Assembly: GCF_020103695.1 (NCBI RefSeq)
Contig: NZ_JAHXBF010000039.1
Location: 40,088 to 104,087, forward strand
Source of the DNA: Hyalangium versicolor
GTDB lineage: Bacteria; Myxococcota; Myxococcia; Myxococcales; Myxococcaceae
Direction of reading: 5' to 3'
Length of the DNA stretch: 64,000 nt
The position numbers and the translations under genes are program-made. Under the pieces are notes generated by a model. The model made no database searches, was not told where the DNA came from, and saw only the letters and a list, made by a program, of their open reading frames with translations. Below are positions 39,541 to 49,116 of the stretch, piece after piece. The stretch's first letter is position 1. Every line of letters begins with the position of its first letter.

Positions 39541-41391
39541 ATGGCCGAAGAAACCCAGAAGAAGCCCTTTGCCTTCGAGCTGGTCTACGAGATTCCTGGG
39601 GAGGAGACGCTGCGCAACGTCCTGCTCACCGAGGACCGGCTGCTGGAGCTGCGCGCCACCAACATCCTCATCCGAGATGATGAGGCCATCATCCTCAACC
39701 CGGTGACGAGCGTCGCTCCGGACAAGTTCCACTTCCTGCTCCAGCTCAGGACGGGCCTGCTCGCCCCGGGCACCATCACCTCTCCCGGCTCGGACTGGAA
39801 GGTGCTGCGCCAGGAGAACGCGGAGCTGAGGACTACGGACATCTATCTGGGTTGGAGCGGCGCGGCCAGGCGTCTGGAAGCGGGAGAGACGCTGCCCATC
39901 CCCCTCAAGGGCCTCTTCTCGGCCTCCGAGGCCCGCCCCAGCCTGCCCATGCTCCTGTCCTGGCCCGAGCCCGAGACGGAGGTGAGCACCACCGCTCTTC
40001 TGGGGATCGAGCCGCGCTTCCCAGGCCAGCCGGGAGAGTACGAGACCGAGGCCTACCTCATCCTCCGGAAGGTGCTGTGGGGCGGCAGGACACGCGTTCC
40101 CCTGCGGCTGGACGCGGTGGGCCCCTACCAGGTGCTCAACGTGGACAACCAGCCCAGCACGCTGGTGCTGCGCCTGGGCCACAGTGCTCCTCCGGGCAGC
40201 CAGGAGGAGGACGTGGTGTTCAACTACTCCTCCAGCCAGCCCACCCAGTCCTCCTCTCTCCAACTCGAAGTCCCCGTGGGCTCCGTCGCCAACAGCCCCC
40301 TGGCGCTGGCCACCGCGGACCAGGCCAACGGCATCAACCTCGCCATGACGGGCTTCACCGCGGCCAGGGGCGTTGCCAGCCCCGATGGCACCCGCGTCAC
40401 CTTCAAGCTCACCCCCACTGCCACGAAGACGCTCAAGCCCGGCGAGTTCCTGGACCTGACCCTCACCAACGTGGTGACCGGACACCCCAGCGGCAGGGTG
40501 GAGGTGGACCTGACCTGGGCACAGGTACAAGGCTTCCGCGATGGCAAGCTCTCCTACCTGCTGGAGAAGGCTCCGCTCATCTTCGGGCGCGAGCACCCCG
40601 AGAGCATTGGCATCGGAGGGGGAACGAAGGCTGACGCTCGCGTAACCCTCAAGACCGATTCCAGTGATTACAGTGGTTATGGGCTCCAACACACGAACGG
40701 CACGGCGACCCTTGGCACCAAGGTCTCCACCCACTCTCTCTACCCGAACAAGAGTGGCGGCTGGATGGGAACCGCCACCAATCACTCCCTGCATTTCTTC
40801 ACCAACAACGGCGATCCCCAGGTCACGCTCGACACCGATGGCCATTTCGGTATCGGAACCCTCACCCCCGCAGCTCCTCTGGATGTGAAGGGCAATGCCT
40901 ACATCCACGATGGCAGTCTGGGTATTGGAACAACGAGCCCCGCAGCTCCGCTGGATGTGAGAGGCAATGCCGCCATCCAGAACGGCAGGCTGGGTGTAGG
41001 GACCTCGAGCCCAGCCGCTCCGCTGGATGTGAGAGGCAATGCCATCATCCAGAATGGCAAGCTGGGCATTGGAACCACGGACCCTAAAGCTCCGCTGGAT
41101 GTGCATGGCAGCATCTTCATCAATGGGGTCAAGCCCTTTGATATCAAGAAGTTCAGCGCCAGTGGTCCCTCTGTTGCTACGAATTACAGTTCAGACATCT
41201 GGGTTCCGTGGGTTATGAGTCTCCAAACAAATAGTAACCCAAGTAATTCTTCCTCGAACGAACTGGTGTGGTCGTTCACCAAGACCAACAACCACTGGGT
41301 CCTAACCTGTCTCGTTGATGGCGTAGGAGCCAAATCTATCTCTGTCACCATTCTGTTCATGCGGCGTGAACTGGTCAACGACTTGACTTGA
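39541..41391 (+). CDS. Tail-fibre-like protein with GIGT-AAPLDV repeats and low-GC tip
   Basis: The product is 616 residues. Residues about 1-330 are beta-rich and unrecognised. A segment GLQHTNGTATLG..WMGTATNHSLHFFTNNG leads into four repeats (about 430-530) of the form LGIGTTSPAAPLDVRGNA. These are the familiar triangular beta-helix repeats of phage tail fibres and trimeric shaft proteins. The last 85 residues form a C-terminal tip whose DNA (about 41141-41391) is visibly poorer in GC (near 45-48% in the parts I counted) than the rest. No signal peptide is present. Start ATG 39541 has GGAGACACC upstream. It probably trimerises and could be a receptor-binding or adhesion component of the cluster product (inference). 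Confidence 0.8.
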   Translation: MAEETQKKPFAFELVYEIPGEETLRNVLLTEDRLLELRATNILIRDDEAIILNPVTSVAPDKFHFLLQLRTGLLAPGTITSPGSDWKVLRQENAELRTTDIYLGWSGAARRLEAGETLPIPLKGLFSASEARPSLPMLLSWPEPETEVSTTALLGIEPRFPGQPGEYETEAYLILRKVLWGGRTRVPLRLDAVGPYQVLNVDNQPSTLVLRLGHSAPPGSQEEDVVFNYSSSQPTQSSSLQLEVPVGSVANSPLALATADQANGINLAMTGFTAARGVASPDGTRVTFKLTPTATKTLKPGEFLDLTLTNVVTGHPSGRVEVDLTWAQVQGFRDGKLSYLLEKAPLIFGREHPESIGIGGGTKADARVTLKTDSSDYSGYGLQHTNGTATLGTKVSTHSLYPNKSGGWMGTATNHSLHFFTNNGDPQVTLDTDGHFGIGTLTPAAPLDVKGNAYIHDGSLGIGTTSPAAPLDVRGNAAIQNGRLGVGTSSPAAPLDVRGNAIIQNGKLGIGTTDPKAPLDVHGSIFINGVKPFDIKKFSASGPSVATNYSSDIWVPWVMSLQTNSNPSNSSSNELVWSFTKTNNHWVLTCLVDGVGAKSISVTILFMRRELVNDLT

Positions 41392-41439
41392 TCGTCGCCC
41401 AGCTCTTCCATCTCTTCTCACGCTCCCTTGCGGTGAACC

Positions 41440-44400
41440 ATGGCTGAAACCCGCGCTGGCATTGAAATCGATCCCAACACGCTCACGAGCATCCGTGCCC
41501 TCATCGCGGCCCTGGAGCAGCAGCTCGAGGTGGACTTCGTCCCGGGCTTCCTACGGACGCTCGACGAGACGCTTCCCCTCACCAGCGCCACCTTCAAGTT
41601 CGACTCCTCCAAGCAGAGGTATGAGCTTGGCATCGGGTTCGGAGTGAAGATCGGCGAGGACAGCGACGGTGAGGCCAAACACCTGGAGATCAGCATCAAC
41701 ATCGCGGTCAAGCCAGACAAGGTGACGGGCAACAAGCGGCCCGCGGAGTACGGAGGCAGCCTCAAGATCCCCATCGCGGAGAGTGGCCTGACCCACCTCC
41801 AGTTCGACGGTCAGTTCACCTCCAAGGCCGGAGACATGTGGGTCCTCCAGTGCAGCTTCATCGAGGAGCAGTCCCTGCCGCTGGGCGCCCTCTTCGGCGC
41901 CACCGCGCCCGCACTGGCCGCCCTCATCCCCCAGGAGCTGACCATCCCCCTCCAGCAGAGCCTCACCCTGGTCGTCGCCGGGCGCGTGGGCGCGTCGGGC
42001 GGCCGCGTCCGGCTGATCCTGGGCCTCGGTTTCCACACGAACGTCGACCTCGGGCAGTTCCCGCTGGTGGGCGTGCAGTTCAGCTCCGAGCAGACGCGGG
42101 CCTTCGTCACGCTGGAGCTGCTGGTGGCGACCCATGCGTTCACCCACAAGGAGCTCAAGGCCCTCAATGGGGTGCTGATGGAGCTGGGCTCGCCCCTGCG
42201 CATCCAACCGCCCAGCTCCACCCAGCAGGAGCTCACCTACGGCGTCTACGCGGGGCTGACGGCCGTCTTCGGGGCGCTGAAGTATGCGTGGTACACGCAG
42301 CTCAAGAAGCCGCGCAGAGGCTCCCGCTCCCTCTCCCGGAGCTTGCGCCGCCAGGTGCCGCGCAGCACCTCGGAGGACTTCCCCGTCACTCTGGGAGACA
42401 ACGCCGCGTGGCTCGCCGTGGAGCGCTCCGTGGGCCCCATTCACCTGGCCAAGCTCGGCCTCGAGTACAGGGACGGCGCCATCTCCTTCACCCCGGAGAT
42501 GATCGTCTCGGTGGGTGACTTGAAGCTGCTGCTCGAGGGCATCTCCGTGAGCCTGCCCCTGAGCTCCTCCGGCAAGCCCGCGTTCCAGGTGAACGGCTTC
42601 GGGCTGGAGTACGCGAATGACACCCTCAAGGTGGCGGGAGCGTTCCTGCGCTCGCCCAAGCAGGGCTATGACGAGTACGCGGGCATGGCCTCGCTCCAGC
42701 TCAAGCTCAAGGGCAGCGGCGTGGGGCTGGCGGCCATTGGCGCCTACGCGGATCACCCCGACACCGGCACGTCGCTCTTTCTCTACGCTTCGCTGAACGC
42801 TCCGCTGGGCGGCCCCCCGTTCTTCTTCGTCACGGGGCTGTCCGGAGGCTTTGGCTACAACCGGGATCTGCACGTGCCGCCCCTGGAGCGGGTGAAGGAG
42901 TTCCCGCTCGTCTCCCAGGCGCTGGACGGCACCGGCGGGTGGAACTCGGAGAACGCCAGCGAGACCGTCGCGGGCCAGCTCCGCAAGCTCTCCCAGTACA
43001 TCCCCCTTCAGCCGGACACCGGCTTCCTGGCGCTGGGCGTCAAGTTCACCTCGTTCAAGATGCTGGACGGCTTCGCGCTGCTGACGGTGGTGCTGGGCAA
43101 GCGCTTCGAGCTGGGGATGCTGGGCCTGGCGCGGCTCCAGGTGCCCTTCTCCGGCTCCAAGGCGCTGGCGGTGGTGGAGCTGGCGCTCCAGGCGCGCTTC
43201 TCTCCGTCCGAGGGCGTGGCCATGGTGCGCGGGGAGCTCACGCCCTCTTCGTACATCCTGAACCCCAGTTGCCGGCTCACGGGCGGGTTCGCCTTCGCCA
43301 CCTGGTTCGCGGGCCAGCACGCGGGGGACTTCGTGCTCACCATGGGGGGCTACCACCCGAGATTCAAGGTGCCCGCGCACTACCCCATCGTGCCGCGCGT
43401 GGGCTTCGAGTGGCGCCTGGGGAGCACCCTGAGCCTCCGGGGAGAGTCCTACTTCGCCCTGTGCGCGCACGCGGTGATGGCGGGCGGCTCGCTGGCGGCG
43501 GAGTTCAGGAGCGGCTCCGCGTGGGCCTCGTTCCGCATGGGCGCGGACTTCCTCATCTCCTGGAAGCCCTACGCCTACGACATCAGCCTCAGCCTGCACT
43601 TCAAGTTCGGCCTGGGGTGCCTCAAGGCGAGCCTGGGCGCGGACCTGCGCATCTGGGGGCCGGACTTCGGAGGGTACGCCAAGCTCAAGGTCTTCCTCTT
43701 CTCCGTCAAGGTGAAGTTCGGCAACCAGGGCTCGCCCGCGCCCAAGCCCATTGGCTGGGGCGATTTCCAGAGCTCCTTCCTGCCGGCGAGCAACGAGGTG
43801 TGCAACATCGCCGTGGCGGACGGGCTGACGCGGCAGGTGCAGCCCACCTCGGGCGAGGCGCTGTGGATCGTCAACCCCAAGGAGTTCGCGCTGACGACGG
43901 ACACGCTGGTGCCCCTGAGCGCGGCCCACCACCCGGAGTCCAGCACGCCCGTGAGCGGCAAGGCGCTGGGCGTGGTCCCCATGGGGGTGAAGGCGGGCAC
44001 GCTGGAGAGCACCCTGCGCGTCACCCTCACGCGAGACGGGGGGGACGTGGAGAAGGGCAAGTTCAAGTACACCGTCATCCAGCGCCAGATGCCCGCGGGG
44101 ATGTGGGGAGACCCCAAGGTCCGCGGCTCCGGAAGCGATGAGCGGCTGAGCTTCCCCGGCGTCAACGACACGTCCTTCGTGAGCGACGCCCTGGTGGGCC
44201 TGCGCATCGAGCCGGGCGAGCCTCCCAAGGCTGGAGACACGGACGACCTGCCCGTGGCCGCCCTGCGCTTCGATCCGAAGATCTACTCGAATGCCTACGC
44301 CTTCGAGCCGCTGTCGGAGTTCCGCGCCATGCCGGGAGATGACGGGACGCTGCGCGCGGAGATCCGGAAGACGATTGCCACCCACGCCGCGAGGAACACG

Positions 44401-44499
44401 CTGCTGGAGGCCCTGGGCTTCAATCCCGCCGAGGACGTGGCGCTGAGCGCTGACGTGGTGGAGACGTTCGTCTTCGCCCCCCAGGTCAAGGCCGCTTGA
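41440..44499 (+). CDS. DUF6603-like protein
   Basis: The product is 1019 residues, lacking a signal peptide or membrane spans. The region of about 330-770 (VSVGDLKLLLEGISVSLPL, FQVNGFGLEYANDTLKVAG, GPPFFFVTGLSGGFGYN, PRVGFEWRLGSTLSLRGES) has the repeated beta-hairpin style of DUF6603 proteins, a family of bacteria and fungi with no assigned function that I know. The N-terminal 300 residues contain another beta-rich section (VDFVPGFLRTLDETLPLTSA). Start ATG 41440, with CTTGCGGTGAACC upstream, is weak but is the first codon of a long, evenly biased frame. It is third of four, 48 bp after the fibre-like gene and 39 bp before the next, so an operon is likely. Confidence 0.78.
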   Translation: MAETRAGIEIDPNTLTSIRALIAALEQQLEVDFVPGFLRTLDETLPLTSATFKFDSSKQRYELGIGFGVKIGEDSDGEAKHLEISINIAVKPDKVTGNKRPAEYGGSLKIPIAESGLTHLQFDGQFTSKAGDMWVLQCSFIEEQSLPLGALFGATAPALAALIPQELTIPLQQSLTLVVAGRVGASGGRVRLILGLGFHTNVDLGQFPLVGVQFSSEQTRAFVTLELLVATHAFTHKELKALNGVLMELGSPLRIQPPSSTQQELTYGVYAGLTAVFGALKYAWYTQLKKPRRGSRSLSRSLRRQVPRSTSEDFPVTLGDNAAWLAVERSVGPIHLAKLGLEYRDGAISFTPEMIVSVGDLKLLLEGISVSLPLSSSGKPAFQVNGFGLEYANDTLKVAGAFLRSPKQGYDEYAGMASLQLKLKGSGVGLAAIGAYADHPDTGTSLFLYASLNAPLGGPPFFFVTGLSGGFGYNRDLHVPPLERVKEFPLVSQALDGTGGWNSENASETVAGQLRKLSQYIPLQPDTGFLALGVKFTSFKMLDGFALLTVVLGKRFELGMLGLARLQVPFSGSKALAVVELALQARFSPSEGVAMVRGELTPSSYILNPSCRLTGGFAFATWFAGQHAGDFVLTMGGYHPRFKVPAHYPIVPRVGFEWRLGSTLSLRGESYFALCAHAVMAGGSLAAEFRSGSAWASFRMGADFLISWKPYAYDISLSLHFKFGLGCLKASLGADLRIWGPDFGGYAKLKVFLFSVKVKFGNQGSPAPKPIGWGDFQSSFLPASNEVCNIAVADGLTRQVQPTSGEALWIVNPKEFALTTDTLVPLSAAHHPESSTPVSGKALGVVPMGVKAGTLESTLRVTLTRDGGDVEKGKFKYTVIQRQMPAGMWGDPKVRGSGSDERLSFPGVNDTSFVSDALVGLRIEPGEPPKAGDTDDLPVAALRFDPKIYSNAYAFEPLSEFRAMPGDDGTLRAEIRKTIATHAARNTLLEALGFNPAEDVALSADVVETFVFAPQVKAA

Positions 44500-44538
44500 G
44501 GAACTCCCACCCTTTCTGAATCTGTCGAGGAAGACACC

Positions 44539-46467
44539 ATGCGTCTGCGAAGAACTCCGAGTCCGGATGCGAAGATTGAGTTCCTGGAGTTCCATCAGCC
44601 CAAGCTGGAGGCGGGCAAGTACGAGGTTTTTGTCGAGCAGAAGGTGAAGCACGCGAAGATCCCGGAGACCACCTATACGAAGAAGCTGAGCTTCGTGGTG
44701 CAGGCGGAGCGCTTCGGCCCCTTGCCTCCCAAGGACCTGCTGGCCGTGGCTCCTCCTCGGGACAGCGTGGGAGACCACTCCAACGCGCTGCCGCACGTCA
44801 CCCTGCGGCGCAGCACCCTGCCCTGGGAGCGTTTCCCGGGACAGGGGGACGAGAACCGCTCGTGGCTGGCGCTGGTGCTGCTGCGGGACTCGGACTTCGA
44901 GACGGAGGCGGATCAGCCTCGGCTCCAGAGCATCAAGCTGAGCGAGCTGATCGCCACGTCCGAGAGCGTGCACTATCCCAAGCCCACCCTGGAGGAGGGC
45001 CAGCAGCCCACGGACGAGGTGACAGTCCTGGACGTGAAGTGGAAGGTGCTGAAGGACATCCTGCCCAAGGCCGAGGAGCTGGCGCTGCTGGCGCACGTGC
45101 ACCAGAGCAAGTCCGCCAGCGGAGCGCTGGAGGGCGAGCCCGAGGCTACCGTCTTCTGCAACCGCCTGCCCATGGTGGACGGCAAGAGCACGGTCCACCT
45201 CGTGTCCCTGGAGAAGCGCTACAACACGAGCGGGCAGTTCGACTCCAAGGGGGCGGGCGACAACGACTGGGTCCGCCTGGTGAGCCTGGCCCACTGGTCC
45301 TTCTTCAGCGTGGATCCCGAGAAGGGCTTCAGCGGGCTGCTGCGCAACCTGGACCGCCAGCCGAGCACGCTGCAGCTCCCGGTGAACCTGCCCGCGGGCA
45401 GCCCGGCCGCGCCCTACGTGGAGCAGGGCTATGTCCCCGTGACGCACAAGATGCGCCGGGGGAGCAAGAGCGTGTCCTTCTACCGAGGGCCGCTGGTGCC
45501 GGGCGCGAACCCGGACAGCGTGTCACTGCCGGTGCGGTGCGCGGACGAGCTGGTGCGCTACGATCCGGCCACGGGGCTCTTCGACGTGTCCTACGCCGCC
45601 GCGTGGGAGCTGGGGCGACTGTTGACGCTGTCCAACACGCGCATCGCGCTCGAGCTCTACAACTGGAAGCGCCATGCCGCGCAGCAGCAGCGCGCGCAGC
45701 GTCAGCGGGCCGGGGCCGGGCGGCGGCTCCCGCTGCTGAGCATGCGCCCCGAGGAGCCGGGGATGCCCGAGGCGGTGTCCCAGTGGCTGGGGGATCTGGC
45801 CACGCTCAAGGGCCTGCCCTTCAGCTACCTCATCCCCGACGAGCGGGTGCTGCCCGCCGAGGGGCTGCGCCTGGTCCGGGTGGATCCGGTGTGGGTCGAC
45901 TGCCTGCTGGACGGGGCGTACAGCATTGGCCGGGTGACGGAGGCGGACTGGGAGGAGGACCGTGCGTCGCGGTCTCGGCGCGGCCTGGGGGAGGTGCCTC
46001 GGGAGCTCAGCGGCTTCGTGATGCGCTCCGCGGTGGTGGCTGGCTATCCCAACCTGCTGGTGGAGGCGTACGCGCAGCGCGAGGAGGACGTGGGCTCCAT
46101 TCCGGCCGAGGGGATGAACGCCGTGCGCGTGGACTCCCTGGCGGACGACGTGCTGATCGGGCTCTTCGAGGGCGAGCTGAAGACGGTGGACTTCTTCCAG
46201 GCTCCGGAGGGGCTGAGCTTCGGCCTGGACGTGCGGGAGGACACCTCTTCTGCCTTCACCAAGAACCTGAGGGATCGCTCCGGCTCGGGAACGGAGCTGA
46301 TCATCAACCCGGTTCCCTTCCGCAACGCCGACAAGGGCATGGTCGACATGAAGGGGGTCGCGGATCTGATGAAGACCATGACGCATGCCACCGTGTTCAC
46401 GGCCGCGCAGTTCGCGCTGCAGATGATTGAAGGCGGACCGAGAATTCGGTTCGTCGCCTCGGAGTGA
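44539..46467 (+). CDS. Unknown protein, fourth gene of cluster
   Basis: The product is 642 residues with no signal peptide or membrane segment. It begins MRLRRTPSPDAKIEFLEFHQ and has beta-rich N-terminal parts (AGKYEVFVEQKVKH), a middle rich in WERFPGQGDENRSWLALVLL and LPMVDGKSTVHLVSLEKRYN, and a helical basic segment (RHAAQQQRAQRQRAGAGRR). The C-terminal third contains GLPFSYLIPDERVLPAEGLR and VDFFQAPEGLSFGLDVRED. I do not recognise a named domain. The long beta-rich, non-secreted character matches the first gene of the cluster. Start ATG 44539 has GAGGAAGACACC upstream. It ends 54 bp before the orphan gcvH. Confidence 0.78.
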   Translation: MRLRRTPSPDAKIEFLEFHQPKLEAGKYEVFVEQKVKHAKIPETTYTKKLSFVVQAERFGPLPPKDLLAVAPPRDSVGDHSNALPHVTLRRSTLPWERFPGQGDENRSWLALVLLRDSDFETEADQPRLQSIKLSELIATSESVHYPKPTLEEGQQPTDEVTVLDVKWKVLKDILPKAEELALLAHVHQSKSASGALEGEPEATVFCNRLPMVDGKSTVHLVSLEKRYNTSGQFDSKGAGDNDWVRLVSLAHWSFFSVDPEKGFSGLLRNLDRQPSTLQLPVNLPAGSPAAPYVEQGYVPVTHKMRRGSKSVSFYRGPLVPGANPDSVSLPVRCADELVRYDPATGLFDVSYAAAWELGRLLTLSNTRIALELYNWKRHAAQQQRAQRQRAGAGRRLPLLSMRPEEPGMPEAVSQWLGDLATLKGLPFSYLIPDERVLPAEGLRLVRVDPVWVDCLLDGAYSIGRVTEADWEEDRASRSRRGLGEVPRELSGFVMRSAVVAGYPNLLVEAYAQREEDVGSIPAEGMNAVRVDSLADDVLIGLFEGELKTVDFFQAPEGLSFGLDVREDTSSAFTKNLRDRSGSGTELIINPVPFRNADKGMVDMKGVADLMKTMTHATVFTAAQFALQMIEGGPRIRFVASE

Positions 46468-46521
46468 GGCAGACTGAGCCAGGGACGCTCAAACCCCGCA
46501 GGACCCGCAAGGAGCCAGGAC

Positions 46522-46920
46522 ATGGCCGATGTACCGAAGGAGCTGAAGTACACCCGGGAGCACGAGTGGGTGCGCCAGGTAGAGGGGGGGCGCATCGTGG
46601 TGGGCATCACCGACCACGCGCAGCGGCAATTGGGAGATGTCGTGTATGTGGAGCTGCCCAAGGTGGGCGAGACCATCGAAGCCGAGAGTCCTCTGGGTTC
46701 CATCGAATCCGTCAAGGCCGTGTCCGAGTTCTTCGCTCCTGTCGGTGGAAAGGTGCTCAAGGTCAACGCGGAGGTCGTGGATGATCCCGAGCTCATCAAT
46801 ACCGAGCCTTACGGAGACGGGTGGCTCATTGAGCTCCAGCCCTCGGACGCCAAGCAGCTGAACGGGCTCATGGATGCGCAGGCCTACCTCAAGTACATCG
46901 AAGAGGAGGCGAACGGGTAG
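46522..46920 (+). CDS. gcvH: Glycine cleavage system H protein (orphan)
   Basis: The product is 132 residues, the normal length for GcvH, which carries the lipoyl arm that shuttles the aminomethyl group between the P, T and L proteins. The family signature is intact: TREHEWVR, GITDHAQRQLGDVVYVELP, and the lipoylation site SIESVKAVSEF (Lys near 64), then NTEPYGDGWLIEL. AAGGAG precedes ATG 46522 by 8 bp. It stands alone: no gcvT or gcvP is in the window, and it sits 54 bp behind the four-gene cluster on the same strand. It could be a stand-alone second H protein used as a lipoyl carrier or relay. Confidence 0.93.
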   Translation: MADVPKELKYTREHEWVRQVEGGRIVVGITDHAQRQLGDVVYVELPKVGETIEAESPLGSIESVKAVSEFFAPVGGKVLKVNAEVVDDPELINTEPYGDGWLIELQPSDAKQLNGLMDAQAYLKYIEEEANG

Positions 46921-47040
46921 CGGGCGGCCGGCCCTCACCGTCAACAGCCTGCTTCGTTGCACACGACGCGCATCCCCTCTGCTCTCTCCCCTACCTGAAC
47001 GGTTGTGGTAGCGTGAGCCTCCCTTGCAGGGAGGCCCGCC

Positions 47041-49116
47041 ATGAGTGAACCCGCCATCAGGCCCGCTGTGGCCCAGGAGCGCAGGAGGCGGCGCCACAGC
47101 TCGGTGTCGCAGATAGGGCCGGGCACGGAGGTGGGCCCCTACGTGGTGGAGCGGCGGCTGGGAGCGGGTGGCTTTGGCACCGTGTTCCTGGCGCGGCGGG
47201 GTGAGCAACTGCACGCGCTGAAGTTCCTGTCGTTGAAGGACCACTCGGGCTGGGCTGAGCGCGAGGTGGTGGTGCTCAGTCGGGTTCGCCACGGCAACGT
47301 GGCCCGGCTGAGCGGCTTCTGGCAGTGGCCGGAGGCACAGCCTCGCTATCTGGTGGTGGTGATGGAGTACGTGGCGGGGAGGCGGCTGGACGAGTGGGTG
47401 GGCGAGGAGAACCCCACGGCGCGCCAGGTGCTGCACCTGCTGAGGGACATGAGCCAGGGGTTGGGAGCAGTTCACGCGGCCGGCGTGGTGCACCGGGATG
47501 TGAAGGAGGCCAACCTGCTGGTGAGGGCGGAGGACGGTGCGGCGGTGTTGGTGGATTTCGGCGTGAGCGGCTGCGAGCAGGCGGCCCCGGTGACGCGCGG
47601 GCCGATGCCGCCGGGAACCTGGGAGTACCGCAGCCCCGAGGCCTGGCGCTTCATGGAGGACCATGGCTTCCAGCACGGAGCGCGGTACCGGCCCAGGCCC
47701 GCGGATGACGTGTATGCGGTGGGGGTGGTGCTCTACTGGATGTTGACGGACGATGTGCCCTTCCCAGTGGAGAACCGTGGGGATGTGGAGGGGGTGCTCA
47801 GCCGGGCGCCGGTGCCGCCACACGAGCGCAACCCAAGGGTGCCGCGAGAGTTGAGCGAGCTATGCCTGAAGTTGTTGGTGAAGCAGCCTGAAGCCAGGCC
47901 GGACGTGGCGGGGTTGGGGCGAGGAGTGGACGAGTTGCTCGCGCGGCAGGGGCCGGAGTGGGAAGCGCCGCTGTGCGAGCCCGATGTGGAGCCACTTCTT
48001 CCCCCGGCGAGAGCAGAGGACGTGGACGAGGAGGAGAAATGGGCTCGGGTGCCTTCCAGGCCTCGGAGAGGCAAGCGGCCAGCCCTCCCGGTGGCGCCAG
48101 CTCCGGGCCGTGTGGCCGTGCCGCAGCAGCGGCCCGCACCGGACGGTGTTCCCGCTGCTCCCGTTGCCGCACCCATGCCGGAGGTCGCCTCCGCTGCTCC
48201 TGTCGTTGTACCCGTGCCGGAGGTCGCCTCCGCTGCTCCTGTCGTTGCACCCATGCCGGAGGCCGTCTCCGCTCCGGAGCTGCCAGTGGCCTTCGTCCAG
48301 TCTCCGGCTCGCCGGGCCTCGCCGTGGCGACGTCGTGCAACAGGGGCGGCAGGGGTGGGCCTTCTCCTCACGCTGGGAGGGCTCGCCGCGAGGTTTGTTT
48401 CACAGGGGCACAGGGTGAACCCGGAGCCCTCCGCCCAGAGCACCGCAGCCGAGGCGCCCGCAGCCTCGGACCTTCAGTTCGGGTTGGATGGAATCCTGCC
48501 TACGTGGGAGAGCGGTTGGAAAGTAGCGCCCCCTCTGAAACCACCCGAAGCTGAGCACGCAGCTCCTCTCGAAAGCGAGGAGGCTCCCACCGCGTCCGTG
48601 GCCGCTGGCGACACGGCGCAACAGCGTGAGGCTTCCGTGAAGACTGAGCAGCAGAAGCAACCCAAGCGCCTGGGGGCCGCGAAGAAGGCAGCGGCCCTGC
48701 TCATTACCTGCACCGCCCCCGCCTGCACCGGGCCTGGCGCGGAAGTACGTCCACCCCCGGTGACAGCCGAGCCGTGCCCGCCGGGCTCGCTCCAAGCCAT
48801 GGAGCAGCTGGGCATCCGCATCGGCAAGCGAGCGGATGGGGAGTTCTCCTGGCACAAGGGAAGCGTGAAGCCCGTGCCCATCAAGGAGGGGTGGACGACA
48901 CTGCGCATGCTCGAGGACTTCGGGCAGCTCGAGCCGCCGAATTTCCTGCTCTCGGGGCGAATCATCCTCTCGGAGAAGTGGGCGTACGGGCATTGGGTGC
49001 AGGCCACCAAGGATGGCAAGACGTACCCGGTCTGCCTGGAGTCGAACCAACCACGGAACGATGCGGGGGAAGTCGAGTCCACCGTGGGCGTTGAAGCGGT
49101 GCGCGAGTTCAAGTGA
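47041..49116 (+). CDS. Ser/Thr protein kinase with Pro/Ala repeat linker and C-terminal domain
   Basis: The product is 691 residues. The kinase domain (about 28-300) has GAGGFG, ALKFLSL (catalytic Lys), HRDVKEAN (near 151) and DFGVSG. Activation-segment residues are present (PPGTWEYRSPEA). A linker contains three tandem copies of a 13-16-residue unit (APMPEVASAAPVV, about 376-412). One membrane span lies near 436-456. The extracytoplasmic C-terminus (PCPPGSLQAMEQLGI to FK) is a small conserved myxobacterial domain found at the end of similar kinases. The adjacent downstream gene encodes a DUF2381-type secreted protein, an arrangement I know as recurrent in this group; a signalling pair across the membrane is a reasonable inference. 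Confidence 0.9.
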   Translation: MSEPAIRPAVAQERRRRRHSSVSQIGPGTEVGPYVVERRLGAGGFGTVFLARRGEQLHALKFLSLKDHSGWAEREVVVLSRVRHGNVARLSGFWQWPEAQPRYLVVVMEYVAGRRLDEWVGEENPTARQVLHLLRDMSQGLGAVHAAGVVHRDVKEANLLVRAEDGAAVLVDFGVSGCEQAAPVTRGPMPPGTWEYRSPEAWRFMEDHGFQHGARYRPRPADDVYAVGVVLYWMLTDDVPFPVENRGDVEGVLSRAPVPPHERNPRVPRELSELCLKLLVKQPEARPDVAGLGRGVDELLARQGPEWEAPLCEPDVEPLLPPARAEDVDEEEKWARVPSRPRRGKRPALPVAPAPGRVAVPQQRPAPDGVPAAPVAAPMPEVASAAPVVVPVPEVASAAPVVAPMPEAVSAPELPVAFVQSPARRASPWRRRATGAAGVGLLLTLGGLAARFVSQGHRVNPEPSAQSTAAEAPAASDLQFGLDGILPTWESGWKVAPPLKPPEAEHAAPLESEEAPTASVAAGDTAQQREASVKTEQQKQPKRLGAAKKAAALLITCTAPACTGPGAEVRPPPVTAEPCPPGSLQAMEQLGIRIGKRADGEFSWHKGSVKPVPIKEGWTTLRMLEDFGQLEPPNFLLSGRIILSEKWAYGHWVQATKDGKTYPVCLESNQPRNDAGEVESTVGVEAVREFK

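Noticed and set aside
41551..45447. A 1298-codon minus-strand open frame opposite the cluster
   Set aside because: It lies antisense to three genes with good starts and codon bias, and its translation is His/Arg/Gly-rich low-complexity sequence typical of high-GC shadow frames.
35638..46467. Contractile injection system or phage tail
   Set aside because: Only fibre-type repeats support it. No sheath, tube, baseplate, spike or AAA+ ATPase gene is present.
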